From Bacteroides fragilis (GTDB lineage: Bacteria > Bacteroidota > Bacteroidia > Bacteroidales > Bacteroidaceae), in assembly GCF_019583405.1 (NCBI RefSeq), contig NZ_SZUU01000012.1, forward strand, positions 95,010 through 159,009: 64,000 bases of DNA. Direction: 5' to 3'. Positions 1-8,973 of the stretch are shown here, piece after piece. The first letter of the stretch is position 1. Each line of letters starts with the position of its first letter. The notes under the pieces were generated by a model. It worked only from the letters and a program-made list of their open reading frames with translations. It was not told where the DNA came from and did not search any database. Position numbers and translations under genes: made by a program.

Positions 1-207
1 ATCTCTATTGCAGAAAAAGGGCATGAAGAAAGATACCTTGCTTTCGTAAAAAATATAGAAGTTGCATCTGTGTTTGCTAAAGAAGGCGAAGTCGTATGGC
101 AGTGTCGTAACTGTGGTTATATTGAAGTGGGTAAAGAAGCTCCTGAGGTATGTCCTGCATGTCTGCATCCACAAGCATATTTCGAAATCAAGAAAGAAAA
201 TTATTAA
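1..207 (+). CDS. rbr: Rubrerythrin, C-terminal part (5' end outside window)
   Basis: The frame is open from base 1 and stops at 205-207. The 68 visible residues end in a rubredoxin-like domain with two pairs of cysteines (CRNCGY and CPACLHP) that would hold one iron in a Cys4 site. This is the usual C-terminus of rubrerythrin, a non-haem di-iron peroxidase that removes hydrogen peroxide in anaerobes. The helical di-iron domain lies outside the window, so only the electron-transfer domain can be confirmed. A strong terminator follows 24 bases later, so the gene ends its transcription unit. Confidence 0.85.
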   Translation: MSIAEKGHEERYLAFVKNIEVASVFAKEGEVVWQCRNCGYIEVGKEAPEVCPACLHPQAYFEIKKENY

Positions 208-230
208 TAGAATCAGACTGTATTTTGCAG

Positions 231-270
231 AAAGGTGGAGCTATATTCTCAAATAGCTCCACCTTTTCTT
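231..270 (+). terminator. Rho-independent terminator after rubrerythrin
   Basis: A 14-base arm (231-244) is complementary to 253-266 around an 8-base loop and is followed by a T-rich tail. It lies between the convergent rubrerythrin and nadB genes and may serve both. Confidence 0.8.
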
Positions 271-295
271 TTATCTCCTTGCTGGATTATTTTTT

Positions 296-1867
296 CTATT
301 TACCGGCATGTGGATAATCAATTGTATAGTGAAGACCACGGCTCTCTTTACGCTCCATAGCCATGCGCATTATCAGGTAACCCACATTAATCATATTACG
401 CAGTTCACATATTTCTTTAGATGCCACGCTTCGTTTGAACAGGCTTTCAGTCTCTTCGTATAAGATATCCAGACGATCCCAAGCACGTTTCAACCGGAGA
501 TCGCTACGGACGATACCTACATACGTACTCATGATTTGATTCACTTCTTTCATGCTTTGGGTAATAAGTACCATTTCTTCGGGTGAGCGGGTACCTTCAT
601 CATTCCACTCCGGAATTTCTTCGTTATAAGAATATTCGTCAATTACCGATAAGCAATGTCTGGCAGCGGCATCCGCATAAACCACTGCTTCTATCAATGA
701 GTTTGAAGCCAACCGGTTGCCACCATGTAAACCTGTACACGAACATTCTCCGGCGGCATATAGCCGTTCAATAGAGGATTGACCATTCAGATCTACTTTA
801 ATACCTCCGCAAAGGTAATGAGCCGATGGTGCTACAGGGATATATTCTTTGGTAATGTCGATTCCCAGGCTAAGGCACTTCTCGTATATATTGGGGAAGT
901 GTTTTTTAGTCTCTTCCGGATCTTTATGAGTTACGTCGAGGTAGACATGGTCGTCTCCACGATTTTTCATTTCATTATCGATAGCACGTGCTACGATATC
1001 ACGCGGTGCCAAAGACAAACGGGGATCATATTTCTGCATGAACTCTTTCCCGTCCATGGTACGAAGTACACCGCCATATCCCCTCATTGCCTCGGTGATA
1101 AGGAAAGAAGGACGATCGCCCGGATGATAAAGCGCTGTCGGGTGGAATTGTACGAATTCCATATCTTTTACGGTTCCCTTTGCCCGGTATACCATGGCAA
1201 TGCCATCTCCGGTTGCTACAAGCGGGTTGGTTGTAGTCTGGTAAACAGCTCCTACCCCGCCTGTTGCCATTAATGTCACTTTGGCCAGATAAGTATCCAC
1301 TTTACCTGTTTTAGGATCGAGGATGTAGGCTCCATAACACTGGATATCCGGTGTTTGTCGAGTGACGGTTACTCCTAAATGGTGTTGGGTCAGGATTTCG
1401 ATGGCAAAATGATTTTCGATTACCGTTATATTCGGATGTTGTTGTACCGCTTGAATCAGGCTGTCCTGAATTTCAGCGCCGGTATTATCTTTATGATGCA
1501 GGATACGAAACTCCGAATGGCCTCCTTCCCGGTGAAGATCGAACTCCCCTTTTTCATTTTTGTCGAAGTTTACCCCCCAACTGATCAACTCTTGTATTTG
1601 CGCAGGAGCTTCACGTACGACTTTTTCTACGGCGATACGATCGCTGATCCAGTCACCGGCAATCATTGTATCTTCAATATGTTTCTCAAAATTGTCGACC
1701 AGCAGATTGGTCACTGAGGCCACTCCTCCTTGGGCAAAATAAGTGTTTGCTTCTTCCAGCCCGCTTTTGCAAACAAGGGCTACTTTTCCTTTATGTGCCA
1801 CTTTTAGGGCAAAACTCATTCCGGCGATACCAGAACCGATTACGAGGAAATCGAACTTTTTAACCAT
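296..1867 (-). CDS. nadB: L-aspartate oxidase NadB
   Basis: 523 residues, the usual length. NadB oxidises L-aspartate to iminoaspartate with FAD, the first step of de novo NAD synthesis; anaerobes use fumarate as electron acceptor. The N-terminus has the dinucleotide motif GSGIAGMS (residues about 11-18). The flavoprotein signatures HREGGHSEFR, ATGGVGAVY and the fumarate-reductase-like stretch FVQFHPTALYHPG follow, then the C-terminal helical domain. nadA and nadC are not adjacent here. Fumarate reductase/succinate dehydrogenase flavoproteins are related, but the length and the HREGGH motif favour NadB. A TAGCTTTG promoter box lies about 20 bases upstream of the start. Confidence 0.93.
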   Translation of the reverse strand: MVKKFDFLVIGSGIAGMSFALKVAHKGKVALVCKSGLEEANTYFAQGGVASVTNLLVDNFEKHIEDTMIAGDWISDRIAVEKVVREAPAQIQELISWGVNFDKNEKGEFDLHREGGHSEFRILHHKDNTGAEIQDSLIQAVQQHPNITVIENHFAIEILTQHHLGVTVTRQTPDIQCYGAYILDPKTGKVDTYLAKVTLMATGGVGAVYQTTTNPLVATGDGIAMVYRAKGTVKDMEFVQFHPTALYHPGDRPSFLITEAMRGYGGVLRTMDGKEFMQKYDPRLSLAPRDIVARAIDNEMKNRGDDHVYLDVTHKDPEETKKHFPNIYEKCLSLGIDITKEYIPVAPSAHYLCGGIKVDLNGQSSIERLYAAGECSCTGLHGGNRLASNSLIEAVVYADAAARHCLSVIDEYSYNEEIPEWNDEGTRSPEEMVLITQSMKEVNQIMSTYVGIVRSDLRLKRAWDRLDILYEETESLFKRSVASKEICELRNMINVGYLIMRMAMERKESRGLHYTIDYPHAGK

Positions 1868-1888
1868 AAGTTTCAGTGTTTATCACCG

Positions 1889-1896
1889 CAAAGCTA
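1889..1896 (-). promoter_or_regulatory. -7 box of the nadB promoter
   Basis: Read on the minus strand the bases are TAGCTTTG, matching the Bacteroides -7 consensus TAnnTTTG, 21 bases upstream of the nadB start codon. Confidence 0.6.
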
Positions 1897-1974
1897 CGAA
1901 ATAAGTTTTTTCGTTGTACTTTTCGTTGCCATTAATTCATAAATTTACTAACTTTCCGCCAAAAATCTGACAAA

Positions 1975-2373
1975 ATGAACCGTATCTTTCATGCTCGCAT
2001 TGTCTGGTATCAATATTTCCTGCTGGTTGTATTGGGCGTTAATGCTTTTGGTTTCTTATGGTGTAAGAATATTATATTGGCTACTCTGATGATGTTGTTC
2101 CTGATTGTTATTATCGAACAGATCATACATACTGTCTATACCGTTACTACAGACGGTGTTCTGATACTCAATTATGGTCGCTTTATCCGTAAGAAAACCA
2201 TTCCTATTGCAGAAATTACTTCTATCCGTAAGATCCATTCCATGAAATTCGGAAGTTTCGCAGTAACGAATTACTTATTGATAGAATATGGAAAGGGAAA
2301 ATATGCTTCTGTGCTTCCGGTGAAAGAAAAGGAATTTGTAGAACTGATTGAAAAAACAAGAAACTTAATTTAG
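1975..2373 (+). CDS. Small membrane protein with PH-like domain
   Basis: 132 residues. Two hydrophobic segments (about residues 10-28 and 32-52) form an N-terminal hairpin in the membrane. A soluble beta-rich tail of about 75 residues follows; its pattern (VTTDGVLILNYGRF, IPIAEITSIRKI) resembles bacterial PH-like (bPH2) domains. It ends 6 bases before lpdA and is probably co-transcribed with it. No enzymatic motif is visible and its role is unknown. The fold assignment rests on pattern only. Confidence 0.65.
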   Translation: MNRIFHARIVWYQYFLLVVLGVNAFGFLWCKNIILATLMMLFLIVIIEQIIHTVYTVTTDGVLILNYGRFIRKKTIPIAEITSIRKIHSMKFGSFAVTNYLLIEYGKGKYASVLPVKEKEFVELIEKTRNLI

Positions 2374-2379
2374 TGAACT

Positions 2380-3723
2380 ATGAGATACCAGGTTATTATT
2401 ATCGGTGGAGGTCCTGCCGGCTATACGGCTGCCGAGGCTGCCGGAAAATCAGGACTGAGTGTGTTGGTTTTTGAGAAACAAAACTTAGGAGGCGTTTGCC
2501 TGAACGAAGGGTGTATACCCACAAAAACATTACTTTATTCGGCAAAAACCTATGATGGTGCTAAACATGCGTCAAAATATGCTGTGACGGTTCCGGAAGT
2601 CTCTTTTGATCTTCCTAAGACTATTGCTCGTAAATCGAAGGTGGTGCGTAAACTGGTTTTAGGGGTAAAATCGAAGTTAACGTCCAATAATGTTACTATT
2701 ATAAGTGGAGAGGCAATCATTTTGGACAAGAATACAGTCCGTTGTGGTGAAGAAACTTATGAATGTGATAACTTAATTCTCTGTACAGGTTCCGAAACTT
2801 TTGTTCCTCCTATTTCCGGAATCGATAATGTAAACTATTGGACACATCGTGAAGCGTTAGACAATAAGGAATTGCCGGCTTCACTTGCCATTGTGGGCGG
2901 TGGAGTGATCGGTATGGAGTTTGCGTCCTTTTTCAATAGTCTGGGTGTGAAGGTGACCGTTATTGAGATGATGGATGAAATTCTGGGAGGCATGGATAAA
3001 GAGCTTTCTGCCTTGTTGCGTGCTGACTATGCAAAGCGGGGCATTCAGTTCCTGTTAAGTACCAAAGTCGTTTCATTGGCACAGACGGAAGAAGGTTCTG
3101 TGGTTTCTTATGAAAATGCTGGGGAGACAGGAAGTGTAATTGCCGAAAAGCTATTGATGAGTGTAGGGCGTCGTCCGGTGACAAAAGGCTTTGGACTCGA
3201 GAACCTTAACCTGCAACGGACAGAACGCGGAAATATTGTAGTAAACGGGCAAATGGAAAGTTCATTACCCGGAGTGTATGTCTGCGGTGATTTAACCGGG
3301 TTCTCCCTATTGGCACATACCGCTGTTCGTGAAGCGGAAGTAGCCGTACATGCAATTCTTGGAAAAGAAGATAAGATGAGTTATGCCGCTATCCCCGGAG
3401 TAGTTTATACTAATCCGGAAATAGCCGGTGTCGGCCAAACGGAAGAATCTCTGACAGCAAAAGGCATTGCTTACCGTGCCGTAAAGCTTCCGATGGCATA
3501 TTCCGGACGTTTTGTTGCCGAGAATGAAGGAGTGAATGGAGTATGTAAGGTGTTGCTTGGCGAGGACGATACCATTCTGGGAGCACATGTTTTGGGTAAT
3601 CCTGCTTCTGAAATTATCACGTTGGCAGGGATGGCTGTAGAAATGAAGCTGAAGGCAGCCGAGTGGAAGAAGATTGTTTTTCCACATCCTACGGTTGCCG
3701 AAATTTTCCGTGAAGCATTGTAA
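2380..3723 (+). CDS. lpdA: Dihydrolipoyl dehydrogenase
   Basis: 447 residues, a complete class I pyridine-nucleotide disulphide oxidoreductase. It reoxidises dihydrolipoamide with NAD in 2-oxoacid dehydrogenase or glycine cleavage complexes. The FAD motif GGGPAGYTAAE lies at about residues 9-19, the redox disulphide in GGVCLNEGC at about 37-45, the NAD motif GGGVIGMEFA near 170, and the FAD-binding GVYVCGD near 290. The C-terminal dimer domain carries the catalytic HPT (FPHPTVAE). No E1 or E2 gene is adjacent, so its partner complex cannot be named. Confidence 0.92.
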   Translation: MRYQVIIIGGGPAGYTAAEAAGKSGLSVLVFEKQNLGGVCLNEGCIPTKTLLYSAKTYDGAKHASKYAVTVPEVSFDLPKTIARKSKVVRKLVLGVKSKLTSNNVTIISGEAIILDKNTVRCGEETYECDNLILCTGSETFVPPISGIDNVNYWTHREALDNKELPASLAIVGGGVIGMEFASFFNSLGVKVTVIEMMDEILGGMDKELSALLRADYAKRGIQFLLSTKVVSLAQTEEGSVVSYENAGETGSVIAEKLLMSVGRRPVTKGFGLENLNLQRTERGNIVVNGQMESSLPGVYVCGDLTGFSLLAHTAVREAEVAVHAILGKEDKMSYAAIPGVVYTNPEIAGVGQTEESLTAKGIAYRAVKLPMAYSGRFVAENEGVNGVCKVLLGEDDTILGAHVLGNPASEIITLAGMAVEMKLKAAEWKKIVFPHPTVAEIFREAL

Positions 3724-3735
3724 GAGTCGCAAATT

Positions 3736-3798
3736 GCAGGTTACGGGTTATAAGTGTCATGCAGATAAGCAAGCAGTTGCCCGTAATCCGTAACTTGC
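3736..3798 (+). terminator. Imperfect hairpin between lpdA and the carboxypeptidase gene
   Basis: The arms 3736-3750 and 3784-3798 pair over 15 bases with two G-T wobbles. The hairpin is followed by a short T-rich stretch and fills most of the 103-base gap, so it probably ends lpdA transcription. Confidence 0.45.
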
Positions 3799-3826
3799 AT
3801 TTTGTCACTCGTAGCTTATAAGCATT

Positions 3827-5236
3827 ATGAAGAAACTGAACTTATTTATTTTATTCTCTTTTTATTTTTCGATTATCACCTGGGGGCAGGCCAACTTTGC
3901 AGCGATTGATTCACTTGTTAAAAAGGAGTTGCCTCAAGGTTCCGAGGTTGGTATTTCCGTGTATGATCTGACTGCCCGGAAGACACTCTACACCTATCGC
4001 GATACCAAACTTTCGCGTCCGGCATCTACCATGAAACTTTTAACTACCATTACTGCACTTGCCCGGCCGGATGCAGATGAACCTTTTTGTACTGAGGTGT
4101 GGTATAAAGGTACAATAGAGCATGATACACTTTGCGGAGATATCTATGTGATTGGCGGGTTCGATCCGGAGTTTGATGATGAAGGAATGAATGCATTGGT
4201 AGAGGAAGTGATTACTTTCCCTTTCTCAGTGCTGAAAGGAAATATTTACGGAGATATATCGATGAAGGATTCTCTCTATTGGGGAAGCGGTTGGGCATGG
4301 GATGATACCCCCTATTCTTTTCAGCCCTATTTATCACCATTAATGTATCATAAAGGCATCGTAAAAGTGACAGCTGTTCCGGGGACAATACAAGGTGATT
4401 CGGCACGTTTAAGCTTTGAGCCGTCATCGTCTTATTATACTGTGACCAATGAAACTAAAACACGTACATCTTCTGCCGGTAAATTCTCTGTGTCAAGAGG
4501 TTGGCTGGAAAATAAAAATAATCTTATTGTCAGTGGAAATGTTGAGAATAGAAAAACAGGTGATATAAATGTGTATTCTTCGCAGGATTTTTTCATGCAT
4601 ACTTTTGTCGAACGTTTACGTAATAAAGGTATTGAGATTTCAGATCATTATGCTTTCGACAGCTTTCGTTCCGACAGTCTTTCTACTTGTATGGCACGTT
4701 GGGAGTGTCCGGTTCAGGATGTGATAGCCCAGATTATGAAAGAGAGTGATAATTTGAATGCGGAAGCACTACTTTGTCGTTTAGGTGCTCAGGCCACAGG
4801 TAAGAAGCAGGTTTCGGCTAAAGACGGAATTGAGGAAATTCATCGATTGATTCAGGATTTGGGACATGATCCGGATAACTATAAGATAGCTGATGGTTGT
4901 GGATTGTCCAATTACGACTACCTCTCTCCCGCCCTGCTGGTTGATTTTTTGAAGTTTGCTTACTCGCGGACAGATATTTTCCGGAAATTATATAAGGCTC
5001 TTCCGGTTGCAGGCATCGATGGAACACTAAAAAATCGTATGAAACAAGGGGCGGCGTTTAAGAATGTACATGCCAAGACCGGTTCTTATACTGCTATTAA
5101 TACATTAGCCGGCTATCTTAAGATGGCCAATGGACACCTGGTGGCATTTGCCATAATGAACCAGAATGTACTTTCAGCCGCCAAAGCAAGGCATTTTCAA
5201 AATAAGGTATGCGAGATACTGGCAAACCATAAATGA
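3827..5236 (+). CDS. dacB: D-alanyl-D-alanine carboxypeptidase/endopeptidase, peptidase S13 (PBP4 type)
   Basis: 469 residues with a signal peptide (hydrophobic residues about 5-20) for export to the periplasm. It trims or cuts peptidoglycan cross-links. All three penicillin-binding motifs are present: SxxK as STMK in RPASTMKLL (about residues 65-68), SxN as SDNLNAEALL (about 305), and KTG as HAKTGSYTA (about 417). A large insert between the first two motifs is typical of the S13 family. A bidirectional terminator follows directly. Confidence 0.9.
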   Translation: MKKLNLFILFSFYFSIITWGQANFAAIDSLVKKELPQGSEVGISVYDLTARKTLYTYRDTKLSRPASTMKLLTTITALARPDADEPFCTEVWYKGTIEHDTLCGDIYVIGGFDPEFDDEGMNALVEEVITFPFSVLKGNIYGDISMKDSLYWGSGWAWDDTPYSFQPYLSPLMYHKGIVKVTAVPGTIQGDSARLSFEPSSSYYTVTNETKTRTSSAGKFSVSRGWLENKNNLIVSGNVENRKTGDINVYSSQDFFMHTFVERLRNKGIEISDHYAFDSFRSDSLSTCMARWECPVQDVIAQIMKESDNLNAEALLCRLGAQATGKKQVSAKDGIEEIHRLIQDLGHDPDNYKIADGCGLSNYDYLSPALLVDFLKFAYSRTDIFRKLYKALPVAGIDGTLKNRMKQGAAFKNVHAKTGSYTAINTLAGYLKMANGHLVAFAIMNQNVLSAAKARHFQNKVCEILANHK

Positions 5237-5237
5237 C

Positions 5238-5280
5238 GAACGATGAACCGACTGTGATTTCCGCAGTCGGTTCATCGTTC
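5238..5280. terminator. Bidirectional terminator between convergent genes
   Basis: A perfect 17-base inverted repeat (5238-5254 with 5264-5280) around a 9-base loop fills the 49-base gap between the convergent carboxypeptidase and CoA-transferase genes. Confidence 0.75.
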
Positions 5281-5285
5281 CCCGT

Positions 5286-6785
5286 TTATCGTTCATATTC
5301 TGCCCAGTTCACATTTTTCATGTTTCCGCTTTTAGCCAGTTCGGCGTGCATTCCCAAAGCGGCTTGAATGGCATGAGGAGTCTGTGACCTATTACCTGCC
5401 AGCTTCAGGTAATCCCATAGAATCTGTTTGTAATCCGGGTGTGCGCAATTCTCAATGATTGCTTGCGCTCTTTCTTTCGGGCTCTTACCGCGTAAATCGG
5501 CTACTCCTTGTTCGGTAATAATAATGTTGACGGAGTGCTCGCTATGATCCATATGAGAAACCATCGGAACGATAGAGCTGATCTTACCTTCCTTGGCCAC
5601 TGACGGACAGGTAAAGATGGAGATATAAGCATTGCGTGTAAAGTCTCCCGAACCGCCGATACCGTTCATCATCTTGGTTCCGCCGATGTGGGTAGAGTTT
5701 ACATTGCCATAGATATCCGCTTCGATGGCTGTATTGATAGAGATGATGCCTAAACGTCGAACTACTTCGGGGCTGTTAGAGATCTCTGACGGGCGGAGAA
5801 TCAGCTTGTCACGGAAAAAGTCCATATCGTCATAAATGCCCTGCAGGCAATCGTTGGTTACGGTCAATGAACAGGCACTACCGAACTTTACACGTCCTTC
5901 GCGAATCAAACCGATCACAGAGTTTTGGATAACTTCTGTATACATTTCGAAAGCAGGGATTGTTTTGTCACGTCCCAATGCACCCAAAACAGCATTTGCA
6001 ATGTTGCCTACTCCCGATTGTAACGGAAGGAAGGTAGAAGGAATAATGCCGCGCTTCATATCGGCAGCCAGGAAGTCGGCTACGTTCTGACCGATTTTAT
6101 CGGTAATAGGATCGGCATCTGCAAACGAGCGAGCTTCATCGGGCCAGTTTGTTTCTACTATACCTACGATCTTTTTCGGGTCGACCTGTATATAGGGTTG
6201 TCCGATGCGGTCACTCGGTTTATAGATCGGAATTTCACGGCGATAAGGCGGATCGAGCGGTTCGTATACGTCATGCATTCCCATCATGTTTTTGCTGTGT
6301 GCACTGTTCAGCTCGACAATGATCTGATCGGCCAGACGACAGACAGTCGGAGCAATTCCGCCGGCAGCCGTCAGGTAAATTTTTCCATCCGGAGTTACTT
6401 CGCAGGCTTCGATAATGGCTACATTCACTTTTCCCATGAATCCATAGCGTACCTCTTGTGCCATTTGTGAAAGGTGAATGTCATTATAGGCAATCTCACC
6501 GTTGTTCACAGCTTTGCGGAAATCGGGGTTGGTGGTGTAAGGGGCACGATAGCGGATGGCTTTTACACGTGATAATATACCGTCACATGAATCGCCGGTA
6601 GAGGCTCCGGTAAAGATGCCGATTTGGAAAGGATTCCCTTTTGCGTGTTCCGCTTCCGCTATTTTTGCTATTTCGGAAGTAACCGCTTTGGCCGTTCCTG
6701 CGGGTGTGAAACCGCTGAGGCCGATGTTGTAGCCATGTTTGACAAGGCTGGCAGCTTCTGCTGCAGAAATGGATTTGAATGCCAT
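5286..6785 (-). CDS. Acetyl-CoA hydrolase / succinyl-CoA:acetate CoA-transferase
   Basis: 499 residues, the usual length of the Cat1/AarC-like class I CoA-transferase family. It moves CoA between short-chain acids or hydrolyses acetyl-CoA, which fits an acetate- and succinate-producing gut anaerobe. The N-terminal oxyanion region is GLSGFTPAGTAKAV (about 23-36). The probable catalytic glutamate lies in IITEQGVADLRGKSP (about 430-445), and a glycine-rich stretch GIGGSGDFTRNAY precedes it. Hydrolase and transferase activity cannot be told apart by reading. It stands alone between a terminator and a small divergent-context gene. Confidence 0.85.
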   Translation of the reverse strand: MAFKSISAAEAASLVKHGYNIGLSGFTPAGTAKAVTSEIAKIAEAEHAKGNPFQIGIFTGASTGDSCDGILSRVKAIRYRAPYTTNPDFRKAVNNGEIAYNDIHLSQMAQEVRYGFMGKVNVAIIEACEVTPDGKIYLTAAGGIAPTVCRLADQIIVELNSAHSKNMMGMHDVYEPLDPPYRREIPIYKPSDRIGQPYIQVDPKKIVGIVETNWPDEARSFADADPITDKIGQNVADFLAADMKRGIIPSTFLPLQSGVGNIANAVLGALGRDKTIPAFEMYTEVIQNSVIGLIREGRVKFGSACSLTVTNDCLQGIYDDMDFFRDKLILRPSEISNSPEVVRRLGIISINTAIEADIYGNVNSTHIGGTKMMNGIGGSGDFTRNAYISIFTCPSVAKEGKISSIVPMVSHMDHSEHSVNIIITEQGVADLRGKSPKERAQAIIENCAHPDYKQILWDYLKLAGNRSQTPHAIQAALGMHAELAKSGNMKNVNWAEYER

Positions 6786-6821
6786 AATTATAGTATTATT
6801 TTCGTGTTAGGAATAATTATT

Positions 6822-7151
6822 TCAATATTTTCTATTTAAGATCTCGGACCAGATAATGGCTTTTCGGGTGTCTTCGGCCGAATGAATGGTAAATTCCGGG
6901 TCGTTGGTCGGAGTCGTTTCTGTCTTTTGAGAAACTTTTCTATTGTTTTTTACTTCCACTTTCTGAGAAGTGGGTTGGGGATGTAATGGTTGGTATTTTC
7001 GCGTGACTTTCAGAACTTCCGGTTCTTCAGTATCCGGAATGGGTATGAAAGGCTTTTGGGCAGATCTTTCTGTTTTGTTCTTTTTGATCTGTCTGATAAG
7101 AGGTAATGCGAAAGCAGCCATAATGACGAGGACTTTTACAATATCATCCAT
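6822..7151 (-). CDS. Hypothetical membrane-anchored protein
   Basis: 109 residues. Residues about 5-20 form one hydrophobic helix. A basic, proline-rich, probably disordered tail follows and ends in EDTRKAIIWSEILNRKY. It lies 36 bases upstream of the CoA-transferase start, so the two may be co-transcribed. It is not a family I recognise. A minus-strand TAACTTTG box 26 bases upstream supports expression. Confidence 0.6.
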   Translation of the reverse strand: MDDIVKVLVIMAAFALPLIRQIKKNKTERSAQKPFIPIPDTEEPEVLKVTRKYQPLHPQPTSQKVEVKNNRKVSQKTETTPTNDPEFTIHSAEDTRKAIIWSEILNRKY

Positions 7152-7176
7152 AGTACTTTTATTTTCTACAGTCCGC

Positions 7177-7184
7177 CAAAGTTA
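7177..7184 (-). promoter_or_regulatory. -7 box upstream of the 109-residue protein
   Basis: On the minus strand the bases read TAACTTTG (TAnnTTTG type), 26 bases before the start codon at 7151. Confidence 0.5.
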
Positions 7185-7220
7185 TACATTTAATCTGATT
7201 GATACCAATATTTTGGCATG

Positions 7221-7257
7221 AAAAAAGGGCAGCTTCACAGCTCCCCTTAATTTTTTT
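7221..7257. terminator. Terminator-like hairpin flanked by A and T runs
   Basis: A short GC-rich hairpin (about 7225-7248, GGG-AGCT pairing with AGCT-CCC) has six A on its left and seven T on its right, so it could terminate on either strand. No gene reads into it from the right on the minus strand. This suggests an attenuator or an unannotated small transcript. Confidence 0.5.
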
Positions 7258-7273
7258 AACCTAAACCTTAACT

Positions 7274-7402
7274 ATGAAAAAATCTAATGTTTCTTTCATT
7301 GCACAAATGTGTGAAATAAAATTAATAGTGCCAAATCCTTACGCCAAAAATGTTTGTTCTATTAACATAAATTATTCTTTTGACTCTAAATTGATAAGCT
7401 AA
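7274..7402 (+). CDS. Possible 42-residue small protein
   Basis: An ATG frame of 42 codons starts MKKSNVSFIAQM and ends KLIS. It lies just after the 7221-7257 hairpin and 80 bases before miaB. Its start context (AACCTTAACTATGAAAAAA) looks like a typical Bacteroides gene start. There is no recognised domain and the codon use is AT-rich. It may be a leader peptide or chance; it is reported because the 330-base gap holds nothing else. Confidence 0.25.
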   Translation: MKKSNVSFIAQMCEIKLIVPNPYAKNVCSININYSFDSKLIS

Positions 7403-7447
7403 GGTGTTATTTTAGTTTCATTTTACAACTTTTTGAGGATGAAGCAG

Positions 7448-7455
7448 TATCTTTG
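7448..7455 (+). promoter_or_regulatory. -7 box of the miaB promoter
   Basis: TATCTTTG matches the Bacteroides -7 consensus, 26 bases upstream of the miaB start. Confidence 0.6.
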
Positions 7456-7481
7456 CGGGCACAAATTTAAATTCTGAATTT

Positions 7482-8855
7482 ATGAACGAATTGACGGGAG
7501 CGGACTTTAAATCCGCAACTGCTGATGACAACAAGAAGTTGTTTATCGAGACTTATGGCTGCCAAATGAATGTGGCAGATAGTGAAGTAATCGCCTCTGT
7601 GATGCAAATGGCGGGTTATTCGGTTGCCGAAACGCTGGAAGAGGCTGATGCGGTGTTTATGAATACCTGCTCTATCCGTGACAATGCCGAACAGAAGATT
7701 CTGAATCGCCTGGAGTTCTTCCATTCAATGAAGAAAAAGAAGAAGCATCTGATTGTAGGCGTATTGGGCTGTATGGCCGAGCGGGTAAAAGATGATCTGA
7801 TAGAACATCATCATGTGGATCTTGTAGTAGGACCGGATGCTTATCTGACTCTTCCGGAACTGATCGCTTCGGTCGAGGCGGGTGAGAAGGCAATGAATGT
7901 AGAACTTTCGACTACTGAAACCTACCGGGATGTGATTCCTTCGCGTATCTGTGGTAACCATATCTCCGGATTTGTATCAATCATGCGCGGATGCAATAAC
8001 TTTTGTACCTATTGTATTGTGCCTTATACCCGTGGACGTGAACGTAGCCGGGATGTGGAGAGTATATTGAATGAAGTGGCCGATTTGGTATCAAAAGGTT
8101 ACAAAGAGATCACTCTGCTGGGGCAGAATGTAAACTCTTATCGTTTCGAGAAGGAGGGGGGAGAAGTAGTTACTTTCCCAATGTTACTTCGCCTGGTGGC
8201 TGAGGCTGCACCGGGAATACGTGTCCGTTTCACCACTTCGCACCCCAAAGATATGAGTGATGAAACCTTGGAGGTGATTGCACAGGTTCCTAACGTATGC
8301 AAACACATTCACCTTCCCGTACAAAGCGGAAGTTCGCGTATCCTGAAATTGATGAATCGCAAATATACGCGGGAATGGTATCTGGACCGGGTGGCGGCTA
8401 TCAAACGTATTGTACCCGATTGCGGACTTACTACCGATATATTTTCCGGTTTCCATTCCGAAACAGAAGAAGACCATCAGGAATCACTTTCGCTGATGGA
8501 AGTTTGCGGTTATGATGCAGCATTTATGTTTAAATATTCGGAGCGTCCCGGCACTTATGCTTCCAAGCATCTGGAGGACAATGTTCCCGAAGAGATAAAA
8601 GTCCGTCGGCTGAATGAAATCATTGCTTTGCAGAATCGCTTGTCGGCCGAATCCAATAATCGTTGCATCGGTAAAACGTACGAAGTGTTGGTTGAAGGTG
8701 TTTCGAAGCGTTCACGCGAGCAGCTGTTCGGCCGGACCGAACAGAATAGGGTAGTGGTATTCGACCGCGGAACTCACCGGATAGGTGATTTCGTGAATGT
8801 GAGAATCACAGAAGCCAGTTCTGCCACATTGAAAGGTGAAGAAGTCTTCGGCTAA
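7482..8855 (+). CDS. miaB: tRNA-2-methylthio-N6-dimethylallyladenosine synthase MiaB
   Basis: 457 residues, a complete radical-SAM methylthiotransferase. It adds the 2-methylthio group to i6A37 in tRNAs that read UNN codons. The N-terminal domain (about 17-135) holds the three cysteines of the auxiliary 4Fe-4S cluster in YGCQMN, NTCSIRD and GCMAERV. The radical-SAM cluster motif is RGCNNFCTYCIVPYTRG (about 170-186), and a TRAM domain ends the protein. MiaB is favoured over MtaB or RimO by the NTCSIRDNAEQK motif and the YTRGRERSR motif after the cluster. Confidence 0.95.
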   Translation: MNELTGADFKSATADDNKKLFIETYGCQMNVADSEVIASVMQMAGYSVAETLEEADAVFMNTCSIRDNAEQKILNRLEFFHSMKKKKKHLIVGVLGCMAERVKDDLIEHHHVDLVVGPDAYLTLPELIASVEAGEKAMNVELSTTETYRDVIPSRICGNHISGFVSIMRGCNNFCTYCIVPYTRGRERSRDVESILNEVADLVSKGYKEITLLGQNVNSYRFEKEGGEVVTFPMLLRLVAEAAPGIRVRFTTSHPKDMSDETLEVIAQVPNVCKHIHLPVQSGSSRILKLMNRKYTREWYLDRVAAIKRIVPDCGLTTDIFSGFHSETEEDHQESLSLMEVCGYDAAFMFKYSERPGTYASKHLEDNVPEEIKVRRLNEIIALQNRLSAESNNRCIGKTYEVLVEGVSKRSREQLFGRTEQNRVVVFDRGTHRIGDFVNVRITEASSATLKGEEVFG

Positions 8856-8881
8856 TCCGGGTTTTTGTATATAAGATAAAA

Positions 8882-8925
8882 AAGGTGTAGTCATCCGGAA
8901 GGTATGACTGCACCTTGTTTGTTAT
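8882..8925 (+). terminator. Terminator after miaB
   Basis: The arms 8882-8894 and 8904-8916 pair over 13 bases with one wobble around a 9-base loop, with a T-rich tail, 26 bases after the miaB stop. Confidence 0.7.
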
Positions 8926-8940
8926 ATGGTTACATTGTTT

Positions 8941-8948
8941 TATCTTTG
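8941..8948 (+). promoter_or_regulatory. -7 box of the fucosidase promoter
   Basis: TATCTTTG lies 25 bases upstream of the alpha-L-fucosidase start and directly after the miaB terminator, so the glycosidase pair has its own promoter. Confidence 0.65.
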
Positions 8949-8973
8949 TGCGTACCTTAGAAAATAGAACACT

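Noticed and set aside
583..1863. Frames on the plus strand inside nadB
   Set aside because: Antisense shadows of a clear nadB gene.
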